From: Echinometra lucunter
Taxonomy: Eukaryota > Echinodermata > Echinoidea > Camarodonta > Echinometridae
DNA length: 64,000 nt
Assembly (NCBI GenBank): GCA_029962745.1
Contig: CM057161.1
Span: 9,222,638-9,286,637, forward strand
Direction: 5' to 3'
The stretch's first letter is position 1. Every line of letters begins with the position of its first letter. Shown here one piece after another: positions 11,931 through 22,699 of this stretch. The notes under the pieces were generated by a model. It was given only the letters and a program-made list of their open reading frames with translations, did not search any database and had not been told where the DNA came from. The position numbers and the translations under genes were made by a program.

Positions 11931-12287
11931 ATGTGGTCCGTGGTTTCCACGTTCTGCGTGTTCGTGAGCTTCGTCCCCGGAGCTCTAGGCGTCAGCCCTA
12001 CCACTGTTTCGGTGGACACGTACCTCAAGAGCTGTTGTGGGACCGAATCCCTGTCCGTGGATTGCGTGGAATTACTTAAAAAGGATTTCGCTGACGATGT
12101 TGGAGCCACGGGGAACTCTTCCAACCTGAGGAATATTTTCATAGGAGGCTTGTTTCCTCTCACGGGATCACCGGTTTCGACGAATGGAAAACTGGATTTA
12201 GAGGCAGCTTGTATGGCCTTAAACCATGTCAATGAGCAGCAAGTTTTAGAAGGATATCGTTTGGTCATGTACTTCAACGATACCCAG
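11931..12287 (+). CDS. First coding exon of a GABA-B-type class C GPCR
   Basis: An exon of 119 codons. It begins at ATG 11931 (context AAG-ATG-T; the TTG codons upstream are not credible starts) and ends exactly at the donor CAG|GTAGGA, phase 0. Residues 1-20 form a signal peptide (MWSVVSTFCVFVSFVPGALG). Residues 33-61 include a Cys pair (35, 36) and Cys45. From residue 69, IFIGGLFPLTG begins a ligand-binding (ANF receptor/Venus-flytrap) domain, followed by an ALNHVNE helix and a YFNDTQ strand, in the order and spacing seen in GABA-B subunits. N-glycosylation sequons lie at N62 and N116. The encoded protein would be a plasma-membrane neurotransmitter receptor coupled to Gi/o. The subunit cannot be decided from one exon, and an orphan GABA-B-like paralogue is equally possible. 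The frame continues 21 codons into the intron before a stop at 12348-12350. Confidence 0.82.
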
Positions 12288-12406
12288 GTAGGACAACTTC
12301 TTTACATTTTTTGTCTTTCAAATCTGGTGGACCAAAGTGTTGTGCGATAGTTAAATGTGGAATGTTCCTGATGACTTGAGTTCAGCTTAGCTTAGGAGAC
12401 GTAAAC

Positions 12407-12450
<44 letters not shown>

Positions 12451-14218
12451 TGAATTTTGCGTCAAAGTGCGGAGAAAAAAGTTGAAAAAGAAGAGGAAAG
12501 ACAATTTTTTCAGGAAAAAAAATGGTATCATTCACATTTAGTCTAATACGATGTTTTCATCTGTACTATACAAGGATTTCAACATTTTAAAAATTTCTGA
12601 ATTCAAAGAATAAACAACAGCGTTGGGATTTTGATCACATCTATGCTCTTCTAATTGGTTATTTTACATGTCTGTTATAAAGGCCTTAATTGACGAGATT
12701 TTCAATCGAAATCGGTTATAGATACTGATGCTGTTCATAAACATAAAAATGCAAGCACTGAGGACATTAAAGACTGCAGAGCCGCGTCATTTAAAAAAAA
12801 ATGAAAATACAATCATGACTTTTTAATTGTTATACGAAGCAAGAATACAATTTTGATTACGATTACATTTGAAGATTCTTGCGGACAAACAACGTATGGG
12901 GACGTTTATTGAACTGGTGATTTGGATATATCTCGCAACCTTTTTTGCTGCATGCGGATTTATTTTCCTATTCGTAAGATTTAGATTTTCTAGCATTTTT
13001 TTTCTGGCCAGCTACTTTGTAAACAGATCACACACCCATCTAAAGTACAGTCACCGCTGCATATAGTATTAAGATGATGGATTGAGAAACGGAGTCAGAG
13101 AGAAACTGACATAGATGCATGCATTATAGAGGAAGGGAGTTTGTAAAAAAAAAAGTGGAAGAGACGGAAGAGAGAGGGGGAGGGAGGGGAGAGAACGACA
13201 GAGAGGGAGAAGTGAATAATTGGAGAAAGTGGGAGAGAGAGAGAGAGAGAGAGAGAGGGTGATTAAATGATGGGAGAGGGCGGAGAGGGGGATGTGAAGA
13301 ATTGAGTAGAAAGAGAAGAACAAATCAGTGCCGGTAGATGAGCCGAGCGTTTTGTTTTAAAATAAAGAATTGTGAAGAAAAAAACACACACACAGAAAAA
13401 AGAAGGAACAAAGAGGAAATGGGGCTCGGTGAATTAGTTTATATCACAGAGAGAGAGAGAGAAAGAGAGAGGGGGGAGGGAGGGAAGACAGAGGGACAGA
13501 TAGTGGAAGGAGGGGAAATAAGGGTGAGAGAGATAGAAGGAGTTAAAAAGAGATCCCACCGTTCCGGTTAATTCGATGGGACAGTTTCATCCATGCTTCA
13601 CATAATCTGACATTTCCAGCAATCTAGCCTAGATTTATACCACAAAACTCGCACGACAAATGTTGAGGCCTACATACATCTCGAAGCAATATCCGCCCGA
13701 GACAGACCAAAAACTGTATTTCCATAGCATAGGCTAGTACATTATTACCGTATTGTGCAGAACATTGTTTAAATACCATCATTGACCATCATGTTGCGTG
13801 AATTTCACATGCCTTGCATATCGACACCCAGGCAGGTGTTACACATTCCATTCTGAGAGTGAAAAGCATGGGAGCTGAATTTAGGTCATCATCAAAGATG
13901 ATTTTCGTTCTAAAAATCATCACATGGGAATTAAAGTAGAGATCATTTTGTATGTTTTTCTTTTCTCTCTTCCCTTTTTCAAAAACTCAATTGGAAATAC
14001 CCAATGAAAGACAGTCAAAATATGCGAAAGAATTTGATATTCTTCGCACAATGGTATGTGTGTTTATTCTGAAAGATTAATGCGCTCCAATATTATTTTA
14101 ATGGGGTATATGGTTTTTCTTAGGCTTTAAAGAAAATCCGTTGCTGCGTACCACACTGAGAGTAGCAAGTTAACATCTTCTAAAGATCGCATCGCACATC
14201 CAAAAATGGACCAGTGTA

Positions 14219-14260
<42 letters not shown>

Positions 14261-14287
14261 AAGAGAGAGAGAAAGAGAGATAGAGAA

Positions 14288-14335
<48 letters not shown>

Positions 14336-15243
14336 ATTATTCACTTCTTGTGACGCTGAGCTAGGAATTTCAGCATGTTTAACTATGTGTTTCCACAATT
14401 CCTACATGATTTCTGTCAATTTTTGTATATTTTGCGCTTCTCATGTCTAAACTCTATAGTTTTCATGGCTGTGAAGAACGAAATGGCAGTTACCAATCTC
14501 GCTTTAATAGTGGAACGATATACTAGTACTCATAAATGACAATCGAAGACTAAAATCCACCATCACCGCCCAGTGCGTAATAAAACGATGCCGTGCTTAT
14601 CTTATTAATAACTTCCGCTATGAAACATCGCCATATAAAACTGAAGGTGTTCTCCTTTAGTGAAATCAAGGTACAATCACATATGGCTGCTATTCACAAG
14701 AATACCGTGGTCGTGACGATGCGTGCGTGTACATTGAATCCAGATGAGCAGTCGACTGCGTTATAGCGTTCATATGAGAAAGCACAACGCAGCTTTAAAA
14801 CAATTGAGTAAGTTTTGTAAATCTGAGCTTTTTGGACATACAGGCTATCATTTGTGTAAAAATGAACCCTTGATAAAATGCACTTCAAAAGTATTATCAT
14901 GTGTTTCACAAAAAGTGAAAAAAATGGAAATGCCAAACCCTTTTTACCCAATAGACTGCAGTGTTAGGCAAAAGCATACCCAAGCTGTTTTTGCAAATGA
15001 CAGAATTCAGTGATAGATATCTTGATATAATATCTTATATTTCAAAACCTTATAACTGGCTATTTATTGTTCCCTCTGAACATCTTTACACAACACAGAC
15101 ATCAAAATTTAATAATTTATTAAATCAAGCCTCCGGAAAGTTACCGGATCCCTTTAACCGTATCCTGGTTTTGTCACAAATGACTACACCCGAATATGAT
15201 CGTTGAGATGTTTTGTGCTTATATGACTGAGTGATTTGCTTCG
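12288..15243 (+). other. Start of the first intron of the receptor gene
   Basis: Starts with the donor GTAGGA. It contains AG microsatellites at 12409-12447, 13229-13258, 13441-13500 and 14222-14332, and otherwise AT-rich sequence. I looked for the expected next exon (the continuation of the Venus-flytrap domain) here and to the window end and did not recognise one, so the intron end is unknown. Confidence 0.5.
14222..14332. repeat. (AG)n microsatellite, ~110 bp
   Basis: Long AG run with scattered AAAG and one TAG interruption. It is the largest pure dinucleotide tract in the window. Confidence 0.95.
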
Positions 15244-15250
15244 GTTCCAT

Positions 15251-15448
15251 GACATTTGCTCCGGCGACAATTGCTCCGGTGGAAAATCTGAACGTTGAGC
15301 CAAATATAAAACCTAACCCCAAACCTAACACTAACCCTAATCCTTATCCTCACATCATTCTGAACCAAAACCCCTATTGCAACCCTAACCCTAACCCTAT
15401 GTCCTCGGAGAAATTAAGGCAGGAGCAATTGTCGCCGGAGCAAATGTC
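15251..15448. mobile_element. Foldback element with 27-bp perfect ends and a telomere-like core
   Basis: 15251-15277 and 15422-15448 are perfect inverted copies (GACATTTGCTCCGGCGACAA, then TTGCTCC, and its complement). The core contains degenerate then perfect CCCTAA repeats, as at 15315-15345 and AACCCTAACCCTAACCCTAT at 15380-15400. The inverted repeats are identical while the core is variable, so the element either is recent or is kept alike by hairpin-mediated repair. No frame is present. Confidence 0.75.
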
Positions 15449-18393
15449 GTGTCACCTTTGCTTCATATTGAATGTGGTCATATGTGAACGCAGGCTGATA
15501 TCCATCTCATGGTTTGACATGTAGAAATGTGAGGTGGTAATTAGCGCTCCCTTTGCATTCCTGGGTTGATATGAAGATACCGATCTCGATTGAAACTCGC
15601 CTCCCATATATTGGCTGAATTATGACTGTCGTTCTGTTCGAGCTTATTATGGTTTAAATGGTATATGTGTTGCGGTATAGACTAAATGGATGGAAGCAGA
15701 GACTGTCTGAAATGTAGAATTTGAAGGGGGAAAAAAGACAGATTGGGAGAAATGTGCGATGCAATGACGGAGAAACCAACGAGAGAGCACATGAGAGAGG
15801 GGTAGAGAGACAGAGGAGAATCTGATCGAGTGTAGTGAAGGTGAGGATGGGTGTGTGTAAGTGCGTGTGAAGAGAGAGAGGGGGGGGGGGGGGATCAGAG
15901 GAGGGTGAGAGAGAGAGAAAGAGAGGAGAGAGAAGAAAGAGAACGTTAGAAGAAAGAGAGAGAGAGGGGGTAACAAAGCCTCGTGTAAACACCATTAATT
16001 GAAATGATAGGATGAGAAAGACTTTCTATACATATTTCGTGTTGATTGATTATAATATGCAAAAGGAGAGAGATGAAATTCAGTGAGAGAATAAGGAGGC
16101 GAGGAGGAGGAAGAGGAGGGGAGAGAGAGAGAAAAAGAGAGAAATAGAGAGAGGTAGTGAGAGAGAGGGTAGAAGATGGAAGACAGTATGTTATTAGCCT
16201 ATGCGCCACGTTGTGTACCTTTATAATTGGGTATCGATGTCTTCTTTGACAAAATATCAGTATTTGCTTAATGCCCATAAGCTCTTCCTTCATAGAATAT
16301 ACATGTATATCTAAAGATATAAACGCAAAGAAATAACAATTGATTCTCGTTTTCTTGATGGCCTTCATACAACATTCCATTTCGGTATCACTCGATTGAT
16401 TAGCCATGCCATGAATAAAAGCGACACGCCTAATTTAATATGTAAGTGATTCTGTTTCATATTCAGTACTTGAAAGCAATTTATTCTTCCATTCTCATAA
16501 AATAGCAGAAATATTTTAGGAACATTTTGCTCGTTCACTAAAAGCATTCTATCGCCTTGACCTCTGCACAGTGATTGTGCCATATCAGATTCATATCGTT
16601 GCCAATTTCATAACATTGTATGCGTCTAGCTCTCTTGGTGAAACTGCAGTTATATATTTATCTGTATTAACATCTCGTCAAAATTACTCAAACACACACC
16701 CACGTGCACAAGATCGCTGCTCAATCTGTAGATCCTCCCCATCCATTCAGCTTTGCATTTTTAACTCTACAAGTGTAGAAGGTAAACTGCATAACCAAGT
16801 TACATAGAGCTAAAATATTTATATATATTTTCCATCGTTAAAGTGTCTTAATATTTAAAAAGTTTTAAAAAAAAGAAGAAGTGAGAATAACGTTTAAAAG
16901 AAGCAGATCTTGACTGGTGCACGAATTTGACTTGATCATAATACGTTACGTAGGCTATTCTTGTAAAACATTCATCATTGTGCAAATCACGTGATAACGT
17001 GTGACAGGTATATGAGGTTCAGTTTGCTAGATTACTGTAACTCTACTTAACAGTTTTTTTTTTATGAGAGTTGTTGTTGCTATTGCTTTTGTTGATATTA
17101 TTTTTGCTTTTTTGTTGTTGTTGTGGATGGTGTCGCTGTTCTTGCTGCCAGGGCGACACGGGTGGGATCAGCTAATTACGCGACCTTATACCTTTTAAAC
17201 CGATTAATGGCACTGTGGCTGTTGGTCAAATGCTAATCCCAATTCCCGATTCATTCACATAACAGAATACGACACAAAAAACTAGTTGTCGTTTACTTAT
17301 TCACCCTTTCAAAGTTAAGTTATTATCAATTCGTATTTAACTGATCATGTTTTCCTCCATTAAGTTTGATATGATTATTTCCGGAAAAAAAAAAAAACAC
17401 CCACTGAAGTCCGGAAAAAGGTTTTAATGCGAAATGCGTAGAGGCCGCAAGCGAACATGAATCATATTTTCTTTCAACAATATGCCTTTAATGCCTGATA
17501 TCAAGCACATTATTGGAGGCATCGAGGTAGATCTAATTGATCCGAAGTGCCTTTTGTTTTTGTTCTTCTCCTCGGGGTTAGATGCACTTTCCCATCCACC
17601 TGTCTCCTTTATAAATTTTCATTTCGTTTCAGTTTCAAGGCCATTTTGAGATTTTGTAAAGATGATACATGAAAAAGGTCTCGGTGTCAGTAAGGTGGCA
17701 AAGAATGTCAGAACAAGTAATGACTTTTATTAGATTGACGAAAGGAAGAATAATAATGTCCAAGCATTCAGAGCAATGGTCGAAATCATTCTATTCCATC
17801 ATAACAGAAAAAGAATCTGAATGCTGTCGCTGTATGTATAGAGGCAATTCGTGACACACCATGCCTTCCTTTTTGAAATTGATGGTTCTTTTTTGTGGAA
17901 AAAAATGATTTCTAGTGCATTATTCAGAATATAAACAAAAGTTCCCCATTATAGCATTGCTTCCACGGATCACCTGTTTAAGTTCACTAGTGTGTTCACG
18001 TTTTGTATGAATAGTGTGATAGTTCTGTAAATATTCATAACAAACAGAACGGTAGTGCCCTTGAAATGGGAGGAACCTTCATGCACAAATACTTTCACGA
18101 GGTGACACCCGGTCGATTATCCAAACAATATCACCTTTTTTCCTCTCTTATTCACAATCATTTCAGTCATATAACTTGAACTAATTGTATTTAAAGCATA
18201 GGATAACACACCGTTGACATGGTTAACTTATAGGTTTGTCAGTTTATCATGATTTCCTAATTCGCTACCTCAAACAGAGATAAATATTTTCCTGTTAAGC
18301 CTATACGTGTCTATTATCCTGACAATACTACAATTACCTTGGGGAGAACCGAACTTCAGATACGAGCATGCACAATACCGCACGAAATACAGC
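15449..18393. other. No gene; AG-rich tracts
   Basis: Degenerate AG-rich sequence at about 15780-15970 and 16080-16190, with a G run at 15880-15892. The remainder is AT-rich. Open frames on the minus strand here (109 to 153 codons) are low-complexity Ser/Leu/Pro products of the AG tracts. Confidence 0.5.
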
Positions 18394-18401
18394 CAGAAAA
18401 G

Positions 18402-18721
18402 CAGTGGCGGCGATGTCATGTAAGGAGTGCGGGGGGGGGATCTGTTTCGAGAAGTGGAATGGGGATGATTGTTGTTATGCGAGCGAGTGAAGCGAGCGAG
18501 CTAAAATAACCGCAAACAATAAAAGAAGACTCATTTTGCCATCAGAATACACAAGCCTGTCAAATATAAAAGTAGTGGGCCTAAATTTGGTCACCTGACT
18601 CAAAACAGACCAATAAAATGCTTTAACAATCGAGGGGGAGGGGTGGGAAGATCCCGGGAAAAAAAGATTGAGGGGGGCACGCCCCCCCCCCTCCCGCGTC
18701 CCCCCGGGATAGCCGCTTATG
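18402..18721. mobile_element. Non-autonomous hAT-like element, 320 bp
   Basis: Left end CAGTGGCGGCGATG. Right end GATAGCCGCTTATG is its diverged inverse. The flanking duplication is CAGAAAAG (18394-18401) and CAGAAAAC (18722-18729), 7 of 8. It carries a G tract just inside the left end, GCGAGTGAAGCGAGCGAGC followed by AAAATAACCGC, and paired C tracts near the right end. The motif and AAAATAACC context are shared with the element at 21345-21960. Confidence 0.7.
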
Positions 18722-18729
18722 CAGAAAAC

Positions 18730-20002
18730 AGTATTAGACATCAGTCATGTCAGTCGATACCTATGCAAGACGAAAAAAAAAATACCCTGTATTTTTAAGT
18801 AAAAATGTACAGCTAGCTATCGACACGTTAATCTAAAAATGTATCAAATAGCACAGCTCTTAAATATTAGAAAGATTCGCTAAATTAAAAAAAAGGGTCT
18901 ACACTGCCCATGCCTGAGAAGAAATCAGTTAACACGTTAAACAGTGCCATACCTTAATATTCACATCATTGATAAAGATCTCTTAAAATCTGACAAAATA
19001 AAAGCGGCCGTGTGACTCGAAGGGAAATCAGTAAATGACAAAACTAATTGATATCTCGTGACTTAGAATGTAATGTACACATTATAATCGCTCAATATCC
19101 CTCATTTGCAGACGAATGCAGAGCGTCTTCAAACCTATAAAGGAAATTACATTGTCATTTCCAAAATCAAAATCTTATCTAAGTGATGAAAATGATTACT
19201 TAACATTTTTTATTGCAGTGCTGATTTATTAGATTGTTTCTAATTACTTCACAGACATGAAACAAAGAGCAACTTTTTTAAAACGGAAAAAATTACCGTG
19301 TCAATTATTAGAATATGGGAGGAAATTTAACATCATAAAACATAATTTCAAAAAGAGAGAGATAGAAATTAAAAAAAAAAAAACATAAAAGAGAGTATCA
19401 TGCACACATCCCTCCAACTTGTACAATATTGCTTTCTTAATACTAAATACAAATCCAAATATCAGCTGTTCCTATACAGAGACATCAATTCATCTTTGCT
19501 TCAATGCATTAAAGCTATGAAATGAAAGGGGAAAAACAACTTAAACGGATGTAAATGGAGAGAATTATCTCTCAGGGTTTTAAGTGCAACACGGGGCAGG
19601 TGCGTGAAGCGGAATCCATGCAGAAAATCTTGGTCTATTAAATCCGAGATGTCCATCCCGTGAGTCTTCCAAAGTAGCCAAAAGGCGAGATGAGACAAAC
19701 ACCGCTCCTCAGGGAGGACCACATTGACGCATCTTCAATTTTCCCCTTCACTTGCTTTTCCCTTATACTCTTTCTCCCTTTCTCTTACCATCATGTACTA
19801 TCTTTACTTTGCCTGTCTACTCTCTCAAACCTCCTCTATTTTCTCTTTTTCTCTCTCTTTCTCGTTGCAGCTCTCTCTCAATATCTCACTGCAATGCTCT
19901 TTCCTGTGTTAAAACTGTATGTGATGGTGATGGCCCCTGATATTATTATGTATAAAATATATGAATATGAAAAAATATATATATAGCAAACAAAGAGGTA
20001 AA

Positions 20003-20040
<38 letters not shown>

Positions 20041-20090
20041 CGTGAGAGGTTTGGATGTATGTACCAGCCGGTTGTACCATTTTATATGTA
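18730..20090. other. No gene; TA microsatellite
   Basis: AT-rich sequence ending in an (AT)n run at about 20009-20038. Short T/S/L-rich frames at 19690-19986 come from a pyrimidine tract. No supported gene. Confidence 0.5.
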
Positions 20091-20202
20091 TATACGTGAA
20101 AGAAGGGTAAGGTACAATCTGATGAAGGCCTAGAGCCAAAAGCTTATCAATCTTGTGGTCCAGACCTGCGTCATCTTGTACCTTACCCTTCTTTCACGTA
20201 TA
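20091..20202. mobile_element. Perfect 27-bp hairpin with hammerhead-like core
   Basis: 20091-20117 and 20176-20202 are exact inverted copies (TATACGTGAAAGAAGGGTAA and seven further bases). The 58-nt centre contains CTGATGA (20119-20125), a three-base GGC/GCC stem with five-base loop (127-129 with 135-137 of 20k), an AAAA box and GTC at 20170-20172. TA microsatellites lie on both sides (20009-20038 and 20199-20222). The layout resembles terminal hammerhead-bearing repeats of Penelope-like retroelements, but there is no reverse-transcriptase frame nearby and the catalytic GAAA box reads AAAA. Confidence 0.55.
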
Positions 20203-20261
20203 TATATATATATATATATATATGTACATACACACACACCTATAGGGCACATTGGCTGGAC

Positions 20262-20370
20262 AGACAACAATAGGGTTACGGTTAGGGTTAGGATTAGGTG
20301 GACACGAAGTACATTAGGTGGGCACCAGAACAAAGAAACAAGGATGTCCACCTAATGTGGACATTAAGGG
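20262..20370. repeat. TTAGGG-like tract and inverted CCACCTAATGT motifs
   Basis: Degenerate telomere-type sequence (ATAGGGTTACGGTTAGGG, about 20270-20300) is followed by ACATTAGGTGGGCACC. Then, inverted, come GATGTCCACCTAATGTGGAC (about 20342-20362) and a TA microsatellite (20371-20389). This looks like a small foldback repeat with a telomere-like interior, similar in concept to 15251-15448 but with different ends. Confidence 0.5.
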
Positions 20371-20495
20371 TATATATATATATATATATTTAAACATAGG
20401 TCTAATAATTGATTTAAAAGTACCATTTAGATATCCCTTATTTTTTTTTTCTTGGTGAATTGTGTCATATTTCTTCCAATATTGTAAACTTTTTT

Positions 20496-21973
20496 TGTCT
20501 CGCCCACCGGAGGTGAAGGCGAGACAAAGGGATCCAAATGGCGTCCGTTCGTCGTCCGTCCGTCGTCCGTCGTCCGTCCGTCACAAATGTTCAAGTTTAC
20601 CTGCAACACTCTTTTATGACGCATAACTTGGCAACTGCTGGTCCAATGGCAATAAAACTTGGGTGGTAGATGCACTATGGGTAACATCATGTTGTGGTGC
20701 TGTGGGAGGTCACATGGTGAGGTCAAAGATCATTTGAGGTCACATTGTTGAGAGTACCTGCAAGACTCTTTTTACATACGTTAAAGTTTACCTGCAAGAC
20801 TCTTTTATGACACATAGCTTGACAGTTGTTGGTCCAGTGGCAACCAAACTTGGGTGACAGATGCACTAGGGGTAACATCATGTTGTGGTGCTGTGGGAGG
20901 TCACATGGTGAGGTCAAAGGTCATTTGAGGTCAAATGTTGGAGTTTACTTGCAAGACTCTTATGAAAAATAAATTTGCAACCGTTGCTCCCTTTTCAACT
21001 AAACTTGGGTCATAGATGCACTTGGGGGGACCTTCATGTTAGAGTGGCATCAGATGTCACATGGTAAGGTCAAAGGTCATTTTATTTCAAACGTGAAAGT
21101 TTACATGCAAGACTCTCTTATGACACATAACTTGGCACATGTTGCTGCAATAACAACCAAATTTAGGTGATAGATGCACTAGGGGCCCATTCATGCTATT
21201 GTGCCGTCCGTCAGGTCACATGGTAAGGTTAAAGGTCATTTTAGGTCAAACATTAAAGTTTACCTGCAAGACTTTCTTGTGACATCAGACTTGGTTAGGG
21301 ACGTACTTGGGGAAACTTTCGTGTTATTTAGTCACGGGTGGGCGCAGTGGCGGCACCAGGATTGTTAAAGTGGGGGGGGGGCAAATGGAGGGCAATAGAA
21401 AATGTTGGGGGCAGGGGCAGTCAATTTTTTTTTGCGTGTATGGAAAAATCGAGCGTGAAGCGCGAGTTTTAGTTGCCAGCGTAAGTCCACTTTGAGGAGT
21501 GGGGGGGATAATTGAATTTTTGGATTTTTTTTCCTCTTACACACATTTTAATATCAATTTTGCGAGCGAGAGAAGCGAGCAAACAAAAAATAACCGCTTT
21601 TTTGGTTTTTAATCACATTTTCGAATAAATATTCTGAAATAAGACAAGCGAGCGAAGCGAGCGAGCCCAAATTGGCTACTTTTCTTGTTTTTAATCGCAT
21701 TTTAGAAAAGAAATTGAAAAATATGACGAGCGAGCGAAGCGAGCGAGCCAAAAATAACCACTTTTTTGTTTTCAGTCGAAGTTTTAGAGCGGAAAATGGT
21801 ATTTTAGAGCACTTCACAGCTTGAATATGATGCTTATGACAACATCTACTTATTTACAAGTTACTGTTACTTCAGTCCTCAAAATTTCTGGGGGGGGGGG
21901 GGCAAAGCTTCTGAGTAGGGGGGCAAATGCCCCCCCCCCCCCCCCGTTTTGCCGCCACTGGGTGGGCGAGACA
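20496..21973. mobile_element. Composite TIR element with ~155-bp internal tandem repeats
   Basis: Bounded by TGTCTCGCCCACC (20496-20508) and its exact inverse GGTGGGCGAGACA (21961-21973). The left end also makes a local hairpin (GTCTCGCC with GGCGAGAC). The interior holds four diverged units starting near 20589, 20780, 20935 and 21092, plus a partial fifth near 21251. Each has AAGTTTACCTGCAAGACTC, then an ACTTGGG..AGATGCACT segment, then a GTCACATGGTGAGGTCAAAG segment. A 616-bp hAT-like element is inserted exactly in the right terminal repeat, whose GGTGGGCG was duplicated. Removing it leaves about 854 bp. No transposase frame. Confidence 0.75.
21345..21960. mobile_element. Non-autonomous hAT-like element, 616 bp, perfect TSD
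   Basis: CAGTGGCGGCA at the left and TGCCGCCACTG at the right are exact inverses. Both sides are flanked by GGTGGGCG (21337-21344 and 21961-21968). These are clear hAT features. Inside, three successive ~80-bp units each begin with GCGAGCGAAGCGAGCGAGC-like sequence and continue CAAAAATAACCACTTTTTTG. Paired G tracts (about 21372, 21891) and a C tract (about 21930-21945) lie near the ends. It is inserted in the right end of the 20496-21973 element. Confidence 0.88.
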
Positions 21974-22540
21974 CAATCTTGCTATTGGCTTGTTTTTCAA
22001 ATGAGGCATAGATGCTGTGACGCTTATAGCTAATGGTTATTATCACATAGATCTCTTCCATTTCAGTTTGAATTTTAAAAGAAAAGAAGAAGCAAAAGAT
22101 AGATTTACAGTTGTCATACTATATAAATGCACCTTTCGCAAAAGGTTTGGATGAAAATGAGCGAGAGCTAGAGATATATTGCACATTCAAAATGAAATTT
22201 AATTTCAACTGTTGCAGCACCCGACAAGGAAAGACTTGGCCTTGATACTCTACTGCAACCCAAAAATAGCATCAGATATGAACTACTCGTACATACAAAA
22301 GAATCACTGGTTTTGAACGATGCTTCTCTGAAATCACAGTGCGCTTTGTATCATTGCCAAACGAAATACGATAAAATTAACTTTTCATTAACCATGCAGA
22401 GGAAGTGTAAAAAAAAATAACAAGTATAGTTCCAAGAAAGTGCGAGATGGAAAGACTGAAAAAGGCAACAAAGTGAAGGATATATGTTAGGTGGAAACTG
22501 TGCGTGTGCGTAGTGAGATAAAGAGAGAGAGAGAGAGAGA

Positions 22541-22697
22541 GTGCCGTGGTCGAGTGGTTTAAGGTGCTTGACTGGAGACATGAGGGTCGGGGGTTCGATC
22601 CCCGGCGCGGCACTTATACCCCTGAGGAAGGCATTTTATCTACATTGCTCTTTTATCGTACATCAAATAAATGAAGTGCTAATAGGCATATTGATAC
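22541..22697 (+). mobile_element. tRNA-derived SINE, copy 2
   Basis: The 73-nt tRNA-like head (22541-22613) begins GTGCCGTGGTCGAGTGG, which contains an A-box, has B-box GGTTCGATCCC, and ends GCGGCAC. The tail runs to GCATATTGATAC and contains CCCTGAGGAAGGCATTTTAT and TTTTATCGTACATCAAATAA, matching copy 1 at 1-167. It is inserted at the end of an AG microsatellite, so target duplications cannot be read. The poor anticodon stem argues against a working tRNA gene. Confidence 0.8.
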
Positions 22698-22699
22698 CA

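Noticed and set aside
15946..16407. 153-codon minus-strand frame, the longest in the window
   Set aside because: The middle is Ser/Leu/Pro low complexity from AG tracts. No start context, splice sites or domain.
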